Shown in pieces: positions 36,151-42,563 of a DNA stretch of 42,563 nucleotides. Each line of letters starts with the position of its first letter. Position 1 is the first letter of the stretch. The stretch spans positions 1 to 42,563 of the forward strand of contig JACRKH010000064.1 of the NCBI GenBank assembly GCA_016235495.1, in the 5' to 3' direction. Both the position numbers and the translations under genes were made by a program. The notes under the pieces were generated by a model, which was given only the letters and a program-made list of their open reading frames with translations, was not told the origin of the DNA and did no database searches. Origin of the DNA: Candidatus Woesearchaeota archaeon (GTDB lineage Archaea > Nanobdellota > Nanobdellia > SCGC-AAA011-G17 > GW2011-AR17).

Positions 36151-38255
36151 GGCATTGCAGTATACGGCTGATCCTCAGGAACAGAGCTTCCAACATCAGA
36201 AACAGGCTTGCTAATACTTCTCTTATACTCTTCCTTCTTCGGACAGTTAGGATTAATACAGAAATTCCAAGGCCTCTTGCCTTTCTTAATCAAAAGCACT
36301 TCAGGAGAGGAACAAGCACCGCATTGTTTATCAGTAGTCTTCACGAGAAACCCTCGAGGCAGAGAAAAAGTAATCTTGCACTCAGGATACTTTGAACAGG
36401 CAATAAAATAGCTCTTGAACTTAGGAGTATACTTAATCTGCAAATCACCGCCGCAGCTGCACTTATTCACAAAATTTGCCTGCTTCAGAGTCTCATCATG
36501 AGAAGCAGACAACTCTGTTCCAATCTCTTTCTCTTTCTCTTTGAACTGAGCTAAGACCTTCGTTAAAAATTTCTCTGCATGTGTTAAAGTTTCCTTCTCA
36601 GAACTCACCCCTGTTCGAATCTTCTCCATATCAATTTCAAAATCTCTAGTCAGTTGTTCATCAAGAATATCCGGGCAGTATTTCTCCAGCACCACAACTG
36701 TCTTCAAGCCAAGACCAGTCACTTCAATAGAATCTCCTCGCTTCAAATAGTTCCTGTCAAATAAATTTTCAACAATCTCAGACCGTGTCGCCTTGGTTCC
36801 TAAATCCCTCTTCTCTAATTCTTTAATGATAGAAGCAGGAGTATACCTCTTCGGAGGAGAAGTCTCCTTATCCAAAATTTCTAAAGATTCCACATGCAGC
36901 TCCTGTTTTTCTTTCACAGTAATCTCTTGCTCTTCTAATTTTACATAAGGCTTGTAAAACTCATGCCAATTCGCTTCAACAGTTCTAGTTCCTTTTGTCA
37001 AAAACTTTTCTCCAGCCATATCTATAGTCACTTGCACAGTCTCACGCACTGCAGCTTCTGCAAAAGTAGCCATAAACCTCTTCACAATAAGATCATAGAG
37101 CTTTGCCTCTTTGTCATCCAGACTGCCAGGAATTTCTCCAGTAGGATACAACGCAGGGTGCGCAGGATCACTTTTCTTTCCATTGTTTGGCTTCAGGCTT
37201 TTCTGTCGTAACAAAGCCCCGCATAAGCCGCTGTACTGTTTCTGCTCAGAAAGTTTCTGCAATATTTTTTTATAGCCAATACTTTCAGGATATTGATTAG
37301 AAGATGTTCTCGGATAAGAAATGTAAGAATTAGTATACAAACTTTGTGCAATTTCTAAAGTTTCCTTTGGTTGAATATGAAATACTTTATAGGCTTCTAT
37401 CTGCAATGCAGTGAGATCAAAAGGATGAGGTGCTGCTTGGCTGAACTGTTTTGCATCTAACTTCTCCACAGCAGCTTTCTTTCCCAAGCAATGCGCATGA
37501 ATCTTCTCAGCATCTCCTCGTACCTCAAATTTTCCTTGCTCATGCAACGCACTCAGTTCTCTACATTGTAAAAGTAATTCCCAGAAAGGCACAGGAACAA
37601 AAGCCTGAATTTCTTTTTCTCTATCTGCAAGAATCTTCAATGCCGGCCCTTGCACTCTCCCAGAACTTAAAATCTTAAATCTGCCTGTTGCATGCTTAAT
37701 AGATAAAGTAAGTGCTCGAGAAAGGTTAATACCAAACAGCCAGTCTAATTCATGCCTTGTTATTCCTGCTTCAGCCTGAGGAAGATCCATATGCTCCATT
37801 TTATGCTCATAGGCCTCACGCAAATCTTCTTTAGTCGTAGTAGAAAACTTCATTCGAAATGCATCTGTTTTGCCGCAAGCAAATCGAACAATATTAAACC
37901 CTATGACCTCTCCTTCAACATCATAATCGCAAGCAACAACAACTTCTTGACTATCTTTGCATATTTTCTGAATAAGTTGTAAATAAGCTTTAGTAAAAGC
38001 AGCCCCTTTGTTTACCTCATAAGAAGCCTTCCACTCAACATCAAAAATAGGATAAGTCCAGCCTTTCTTATTCTTCTCAGTAACAGTATACAAATGACCG
38101 ACTGCACAAACAACAACAATCTTCTCCCCATTGTGGTTTAACTCATAATAAGGGATTTTTTTCATATACACAAGCTTCTTCGGAGTCTTATCAGCCAAAG
38201 CCTCCGCTATTTTAAGCGCCGCTGACGGTTTTTCAGCTATAATGACCTGTGCCAT
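36147..38255 (-). CDS. topA: DNA topoisomerase I (type IA)
   Basis: 702 residues. TOPRIM acidic motif DYDVEGE (110-116), active-site Tyr314 in YISYPRTSSNQYP, and FDRNYLKR in domain III. C-terminal zinc elements are CSCGG, ACSKYPEC and CGAC...CINPNC. It relaxes negatively supercoiled DNA by single-strand passage. A TATA-like TTTTTAAA (minus strand, 38278-38285) lies about 26 bp before the start. No reverse-gyrase helicase fusion is seen, which argues against a hyperthermophile but does not exclude one. Confidence 0.96.
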   Translation of the reverse strand: MAQVIIAEKPSAALKIAEALADKTPKKLVYMKKIPYYELNHNGEKIVVVCAVGHLYTVTEKNKKGWTYPIFDVEWKASYEVNKGAAFTKAYLQLIQKICKDSQEVVVACDYDVEGEVIGFNIVRFACGKTDAFRMKFSTTTKEDLREAYEHKMEHMDLPQAEAGITRHELDWLFGINLSRALTLSIKHATGRFKILSSGRVQGPALKILADREKEIQAFVPVPFWELLLQCRELSALHEQGKFEVRGDAEKIHAHCLGKKAAVEKLDAKQFSQAAPHPFDLTALQIEAYKVFHIQPKETLEIAQSLYTNSYISYPRTSSNQYPESIGYKKILQKLSEQKQYSGLCGALLRQKSLKPNNGKKSDPAHPALYPTGEIPGSLDDKEAKLYDLIVKRFMATFAEAAVRETVQVTIDMAGEKFLTKGTRTVEANWHEFYKPYVKLEEQEITVKEKQELHVESLEILDKETSPPKRYTPASIIKELEKRDLGTKATRSEIVENLFDRNYLKRGDSIEVTGLGLKTVVVLEKYCPDILDEQLTRDFEIDMEKIRTGVSSEKETLTHAEKFLTKVLAQFKEKEKEIGTELSASHDETLKQANFVNKCSCGGDLQIKYTPKFKSYFIACSKYPECKITFSLPRGFLVKTTDKQCGACSSPEVLLIKKGKRPWNFCINPNCPKKEEYKRSISKPVSDVGSSVPEDQPYTAMP

Positions 38256-38715
38256 AAGTCAAGGGAGCAGGGAGGCTTTTAAAAAGCTTTCTAATAAAAA
38301 TCCACTGTGTAGGACAGAGACATATGTCCCCCTAAACTCCTGTAATGATTTGTTTGTTATTTAATAAATACTTTTTGTGTCTTTTTTGCTCAAAATATAA
38401 ACTAAATTATAAGGAAAAGATGAATTTCCTATTTTCTTCTGAAGAATAATAAATTTTGCTTCATATTTTTCCATAAAACAATAAGAAAAATTCTCCATTT
38501 AAATATTTTTACATGAATCTCTGCTCTATACCAAAACTGAATCAGCTTTATAAAACAAACAATCCTACCATCAATAAGAAAACACCTCCCAAGCGTTTTC
38601 TTTTTATTTTTCTTTACAACTCTCTGTCGCAATAACGGGTGATAATTCTTAAGTCGAATGCGGGTGATGAGCAAACCTTGCTATTTATAAAGAATATAAC
38701 GTTTCTAAACTATAC
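38256..38715. other. 460-bp intergenic region, no supported gene
   Basis: AT-rich spacer between topA and the accessory block. It contains the topA promoter, a palindrome GACATATGTC near 38317-38326, several T-rich stretches, and the TATA box (TTTATAAA, 38684-38691) of the DUF2779 gene. A minus frame of 81 codons (38429-38674) is present, but its composition is unlike a folded protein and no promoter precedes it. Codon use changes after this point, so it may be the boundary of a transferred segment. Confidence 0.45.
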
Positions 38716-40170
38716 ATGAATCCAATACTTACAAAATCAAAGTATATCTTAGGATTGGAATGTCCAAAGCATTTATGGATTACTTTTAATCAGCCTGAGA
38801 AGATTAGAAAAGTCACTTTAGCTGAAGAGTTTAAGTTTAGTGAGGGAAATAAAGTCGGACAGCTTGCTAAAACTCTATTTTCTGATGGAATAGACCTTCC
38901 AGTAGGGAATTATTCAGAAAACTTAGAGAAAACTAAAGAGGCTATGAAGAAAGGCAAGCCATTATTTGAAGCAGGATTTGCATTTGAAAATTGCTTCTCA
39001 AGAGCAGATATTCTTGTTCCTGTTGGAAAAGAATGGGATGTCATTGAGGTTAAGTCTGGAACAGAAGTAAAGGACATTAATGTTCATGATGTTTCTTTTC
39101 AGAAATATGTATATGAATCAAATGGTTTGAAGATAAGAAAATGCTTTTTGATGCATCTCAATAAAGAATACTTTAGAAAAGGAAAGTTGGATGCAAAAAA
39201 ACTCCTTGTGAAAGAGGATGTTACCTCTCAAGTTAATCTCGCAATGAAAGACATTAAAGAGAGAATAGATAAAATGTTTAAGATAATTTCTTCAGAAAAG
39301 CCGCCAAAAGCTGGTCTTTTAATTGACAAAATGATTAAAGAAGGAAATCATGACTGCTTTACTGAAAACTGCATAGATGATCTGCCTGAAAATCATGTAT
39401 TTTGTTTGTATCGTGGGAACAAATTAGCCTGTGAATTATTTGAAAACGGGATAATGCACATCAAAGACATTCCACAGCATGTTAAGCTAAATGGTAAGCA
39501 GAATATACAAAGAGAATGCGAAATAAAGAAGAAAGTTTATGTTGATAAAGAAGGGATAAAAGAATTTCTTGCAACATTGAAATATCCTGTTTATTATCTT
39601 GATTTTGAGACATTTTCAACAGCAATTCCTATGTTTGATGGCTTGGAGTCTTATTCTCAAGTTCCCTTCCAGTTTAGCTTGCATATTGCTAAGAAAGAAG
39701 GCAGTAAAGCAGAACATCACGCTTTTCTGTATGATGGAATTGGTGATCCCAGAGAAGATTTTGCTATTGCATTAAAAAAGGTAATTGGAGAAAAAGGAAC
39801 TGTCTTAGTATATAACCAAAGCTTTGAAATTGGAAGGCTAAAAGAGCTTGCTGAACATTTTCCAGAGCATAAAGAATGGATTGACAATGTCTTAAAGAGA
39901 ATTGTCGATTTGCTTGTTCCATTCAGGGAATTTAGCTATTACAATCCAAAACAGCAAGGCAGCGCTTCTATAAAAGATGTTCTTCCGGCAATAACTGGAA
40001 AGAGCTACAAAGGCATGGAAATAGGAGATGGCGGAACAGCTTCTGTTGAGTTTTATAATATGTGTTATAATAATGGAAAAGATGTTAGAGAAGCTTTATT
40101 GAGATACTGCGAGTTGGATACTCTGGCAGAGGTTATGATTGTGGAGAAGTTGAAGGAGATTGTCGGATAA
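38716..40170 (+). CDS. DUF2779 protein: Cas4-like nuclease plus exonuclease-like domain
   Basis: 484 residues. The N-terminal part (1-160) resembles the PD-(D/E)XK fold: a Cys in LGLECPKHLW, ADILVP (Asp), VIEVKSG (Glu, Lys) and a later Gln in SFQKYVYES. The C-terminal part (from about 290) begins YYLDFETFSTAIP and has VYNQSFE and RYCELDT, the D-E...D...D layout of a DEDD 3'-5' exonuclease; this half is DUF2779. Both look catalytically complete. It has a leaderless start. Codons end in T and G more often than in the genes to the left, suggesting acquisition. The biological role is not established. Confidence 0.82.
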   Translation: MNPILTKSKYILGLECPKHLWITFNQPEKIRKVTLAEEFKFSEGNKVGQLAKTLFSDGIDLPVGNYSENLEKTKEAMKKGKPLFEAGFAFENCFSRADILVPVGKEWDVIEVKSGTEVKDINVHDVSFQKYVYESNGLKIRKCFLMHLNKEYFRKGKLDAKKLLVKEDVTSQVNLAMKDIKERIDKMFKIISSEKPPKAGLLIDKMIKEGNHDCFTENCIDDLPENHVFCLYRGNKLACELFENGIMHIKDIPQHVKLNGKQNIQRECEIKKKVYVDKEGIKEFLATLKYPVYYLDFETFSTAIPMFDGLESYSQVPFQFSLHIAKKEGSKAEHHAFLYDGIGDPREDFAIALKKVIGEKGTVLVYNQSFEIGRLKELAEHFPEHKEWIDNVLKRIVDLLVPFREFSYYNPKQQGSASIKDVLPAITGKSYKGMEIGDGGTASVEFYNMCYNNGKDVREALLRYCELDTLAEVMIVEKLKEIVG

Positions 40171-40184
40171 TTAAAATCATAATT

Positions 40185-40676
40185 TTAGAACTTCCAGCCT
40201 TCTGTTCTAAATAATTCGACAACATCTATAGCTTCTATTGATTTTTGGCTGCAAACGAAAGGTATTTTTATTTGATTTCCCCTTAATTTTTCTTCTGTGA
40301 CTACTATTCTTTTTATAGTGACTAGCGTTGTTTGTTGGTTTGAGGACATCTCTATAGCTAGAGCAACAACCCAAGGATCAGCATCATATTTCCTTTCTGC
40401 ATCAATTAATGCTGGATAATCTTTAAGAATTTCTTGAACAATTGTAATTTGTTTTTGCGTTGGTTCTTTAAACATCTTTTTTTGCTGTTTAGCCCATTTA
40501 CTAAGCATATCATCATTCTGTTTTATTTCATTAAATACTTCTTTGGGGGCTATCAAGCGATTATTATCTGACAAAAGTTTAAGCTTTTCCCAAATACTAG
40601 GAAATACATCAATTGGGTTGTTCCTGTTCAACTTCACTAAAGAGGAAGTATCTACTATGTAAACATTATTTGTCAT
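40185..40676 (-). CDS. PIN-domain toxin, DUF4411-like
   Basis: 163 residues. Acidic residues: Asp9 (IVDTSSL), Glu47/Glu50 (KEVFNEIKQ) and the strongly conserved ADPWVVALA (Asp98, Asp100). DUF4411-type PIN proteins are usually encoded next to an Xre-ImmA gene, as here. The ATG overlaps the stop of that gene (ATGA), so it is translated from the same mRNA. It is predicted to be an RNase toxin held in check by its neighbour. Confidence 0.85.
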   Translation of the reverse strand: MTNNVYIVDTSSLVKLNRNNPIDVFPSIWEKLKLLSDNNRLIAPKEVFNEIKQNDDMLSKWAKQQKKMFKEPTQKQITIVQEILKDYPALIDAERKYDADPWVVALAIEMSSNQQTTLVTIKRIVVTEEKLRGNQIKIPFVCSQKSIEAIDVVELFRTEGWKF

Positions 40677-41833
40677 TTTTTCGCCTTAGATAATACCTTG
40701 TCAAAATTTCTTGATTTTATTGATAAATAATTTAATGCGTCATTGTAGGTGATATATTCCTTATCATAATTGTTTGCAACAAGAGATACAAAATTATTTC
40801 CAACTTCAGAAAGACACCTAACTTCAGAGGGTATTCCTCCACCAGTCACTTTTTCTCCTTCTTTTTTTGGTTTGATTTCTTCTTTCTTGAATCTTGCTAA
40901 AATAGTATCATAATCATTTTTTTCAATATATTTCAATTTGAGCATATTTAGTATAAGCATAGCCTTACTTACCTTGTATTTATTTGAAAGATATTTTAGT
41001 GTCTCTTTCCTAGTCAGATTTTCTTTGTTCGTATCAAAAGCTGATTTTGCTAAGTTTTTAGGTAGTAAGAATGTTGATGAAAATTCGTTACACCACTTCT
41101 CAACTTTATCTTTATAGGTGTAAGTTGCGTCAGGTAAATCAATAACTGATTCTCCCAACAAAATATGTGCAAATTCGTGCATTAAAGAGAATATTCTTGC
41201 TTCGATATTGTCTTTTGTATTGACGACGACAACATTGGGAGATTCGTCTACAAAAACAAATCCTCTCGCATCCTCAACAGGCATCGAGAATTGGAATAGG
41301 AAGATATTCATCTCTTCAAGTATATCTCTCAGATAATTGAATAATTCATAAGAGGTTTTGAATTTTCTCTGCTTTTCTTCTGTTAAGTTGAATTTTTCTC
41401 TGAATCTTAATGCTACTGTCTCAGGATTATCTGCAAGTTTTGCTTTTTCTAACTTTGATTTCGTTTCATATTCAATATTTTTTGAGAGTTCCTTGCTTAA
41501 TTCCTGTAATCTTCTCGCATGTCTCATAACGAGAATCGTCTTTTTGTCAAATTTATTGGTCTTATCCAGAAGCATTCTATAATCTTTTGGCTTTGGTTTC
41601 TCAGTTAATGGTTTTGATAATAAAAATGAGGCAACAGGTCTTTTGAATATGATCGAAAGTTCTTCTAATTGTCTAAATGATAGCTTCTTCTCGCCAGACT
41701 CAATCTTTCCAATATTCTGGGAACTAGTTTTGAGCCGTTTAGCTATTTCTTCTCTTGTCCATCCGGAGCTTTCAATAAGCCATTTCAAGACAGACAATTC
41801 AACATTCACAACAATCGGTTGTTTTTTTGACAT
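40673..41833 (-). CDS. Xre-family regulator fused to ImmA/IrrE metallopeptidase
   Basis: 386 residues from ATG 41833, which is 1 nt after the upstream stop (the frame extends to 41866). The N-terminal Xre helix-turn-helix is WTREEIAKRLKTSSQNIG. The middle region is helical. The C-terminal half is an ImmA/IrrE-type (DUF955) zinc peptidase with HEFAH at about 219-223. Such proteins cleave or sense repressor partners. Here it probably serves as antitoxin or regulator for the PIN gene downstream. Confidence 0.9.
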   Translation of the reverse strand: MSKKQPIVVNVELSVLKWLIESSGWTREEIAKRLKTSSQNIGKIESGEKKLSFRQLEELSIIFKRPVASFLLSKPLTEKPKPKDYRMLLDKTNKFDKKTILVMRHARRLQELSKELSKNIEYETKSKLEKAKLADNPETVALRFREKFNLTEEKQRKFKTSYELFNYLRDILEEMNIFLFQFSMPVEDARGFVFVDESPNVVVVNTKDNIEARIFSLMHEFAHILLGESVIDLPDATYTYKDKVEKWCNEFSSTFLLPKNLAKSAFDTNKENLTRKETLKYLSNKYKVSKAMLILNMLKLKYIEKNDYDTILARFKKEEIKPKKEGEKVTGGGIPSEVRCLSEVGNNFVSLVANNYDKEYITYNDALNYLSIKSRNFDKVLSKAKK

Positions 41834-41834
41834 T

Positions 41835-42506
41835 TTATAATCCCTTTTGTTTTTTATTTTTTCCAACTAATTTTTTACCAACTTTAATTATTTTCTCATT
41901 TCCATTATTGTAGATTATTATCTCAATCTCTCCAGTGAATGGTTTCCAGATAAAAAAATCTTTTTGTTTATCTCCACCTACCCCAGCCATATCAATAGTA
42001 GCATATACTTCTTTCCTTGATTCTGCAATATTGCTTTTTATGAATTTTGCTATGATCACTTTTTGTTTAATTTTTCTAGACACTTTTTTAGCTTCTTCAA
42101 TTAGCTTATTATACAGCTTTTTTGAACTATTTGGGTTCTCGTCATACACTATAGATAATAGAATAAACTCTAGGCTTGGAAATTTTAAATTTTTCCCTAC
42201 CTTAACCTTAGTGTATTCTTCTAAAGTCTTTAATTTTTCATACCATTTGGGTTTAGTATTCTCAACTTCAGCAATTCCTTCAATAGCATATTTTCTCCCG
42301 TTTTTTAGTTTACATAAAAAGATATCAGCAGTTCTATAGTTCCCTTTACTATCTTTTATTTTTCTCCCGCCATTATTTACCAATCTTTTTTCTTTAAGTG
42401 AAAACCACCAATCAATCCAAAGTCCGATTAATGCTTCGTGGCATTTTCCCCAAAGAAAAGGTAGCCTAGAATCTTTCAATTTTTTAAAATCAGTTTCTAT
42501 ACTCAT
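41835..42506 (-). CDS. Unknown protein in a restriction/toxin operon
   Basis: 223 residues, Lys-rich. Features: WGKCHEALIGLWIDWWFSLK near the N-terminus, then TADIFLCKLKNGRKYAIEGI with AEVEN, a strand order that could be a nuclease core, but the catalytic Lys of PD-(D/E)XK is not clear. The end is KVGKKLVGKNKKQKGL. Its ATG overlaps the stop of the gene to the right (ATGA). Its place after a probable methyltransferase makes a restriction or specificity subunit a reasonable guess only. Confidence 0.6.
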   Translation of the reverse strand: MSIETDFKKLKDSRLPFLWGKCHEALIGLWIDWWFSLKEKRLVNNGGRKIKDSKGNYRTADIFLCKLKNGRKYAIEGIAEVENTKPKWYEKLKTLEEYTKVKVGKNLKFPSLEFILLSIVYDENPNSSKKLYNKLIEEAKKVSRKIKQKVIIAKFIKSNIAESRKEVYATIDMAGVGGDKQKDFFIWKPFTGEIEIIIYNNGNEKIIKVGKKLVGKNKKQKGL

Positions 42507-42563
42507 TTCAAACTCTCCTCAATAATTTTCTGCTCCTCTTTGGTTATTCCATAAATCTTGTAA
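42503..42563 (-). CDS. C-terminal end of a protein, possibly an adenine DNA methyltransferase
   Basis: Only the last 19 codons are in the window (YKIYGITKEEQKIIEESL, then Lys and stop TGA). The phrase IYGxTxEExKIxE at a C-terminus is often seen at the end of N6-adenine methyltransferase or type II/IIG restriction-modification proteins. The match is short, so this identity is tentative. It couples translationally to the gene at 41835-42506. Confidence 0.35.
   Translation of the reverse strand, partial: YKIYGITKEEQKIIEESLK

Noticed and set aside
38317-38326. Palindrome GACATATGTC as a possible attachment site
   Set aside because: Single short palindrome with no second copy or integrase; chance is likely.
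38429-38674. 81-codon minus-strand frame in the topA/DUF2779 spacer
   Set aside because: Composition unlike a folded protein, no TATA box at the right distance, no ribosome site.
1-42563. CRISPR array or insertion sequence
   Set aside because: No regularly spaced repeats, no transposase-like protein and no long terminal inverted repeats were seen.

Overview
This window is a dense, AT-rich piece of an archaeal chromosome. The evidence is the set of information-processing genes: MCM helicase, both clamp-loader subunits (RfcS, RfcL), FEN1, a family B DNA polymerase, archaeal topoisomerase I, a RadB-like ATPase, TBP, CDC48, Trm5, a HerA-type ATPase, and a tRNA gene with a bulge-helix-bulge intron. 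Most promoters have a TATA box centred about 26-27 bp upstream of the start codon, so most mRNAs look leaderless. Short intergenic gaps, many 3' overlaps, and small coiled-coil or membrane proteins suggest a small-genome lineage, perhaps a DPANN archaeon such as Woesearchaeota or Pacearchaeota. That placement is inference; no rRNA is present.

Layout. 1-5067 (-): MCM gene, cut by the left edge and carrying three inteins. 5175-6532: an orphan PIN nuclease, a convergent small protein and a VapBC pair. 6693-9266 (-): a membrane protein with TBP, an SDR enzyme and a frameshifted Bro-N gene. 9330-12158 (-): isoleucyl-tRNA synthetase. 12301-13797 (+): small proteins, including a 49-residue zinc-ribbon protein and a TRAM protein. 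13842-17857 (+): RfcS (with a 635-residue intein) and RfcL. 17846-20909 (-): coiled-coil protein, HtpX protease and TPR protein. 21018-22971 (+): HerA-like ATPase and RlmE. 23296-23668: tRNA-Leu with intron, then two related tRNA-like transcription units. 23689-28924: metalloprotease-like protein, Trm5, FEN1, membrane protein, PD-(D/E)XK nuclease and metallophosphoesterase. 28901-34067 (-): PolB, CDC48 and a zinc/AbrB-like protein. 34206-36150: small coiled-coil and membrane proteins and a RadB-like ATPase. 36147-38255 (-): TopA. 38716-42563: an accessory block holding a Cas4/exonuclease-like DUF2779 protein and a tightly coupled minus-strand operon (possible methyltransferase end, unknown protein, Xre-ImmA regulator, PIN toxin).

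The most notable unexplained pattern is a short dyad element (GAAAGATTTTC and variants). Its centre lies about 25-28 bp upstream of the TATA-box centre in at least nine promoters, including three divergent pairs. It links mcm, two toxin loci, a tRNA gene, a TRAM gene, a recombinase-like gene and several small genes, as if they formed one regulon or promoter class. The second is the pair of homologous tRNA-like units at 23459-23668.
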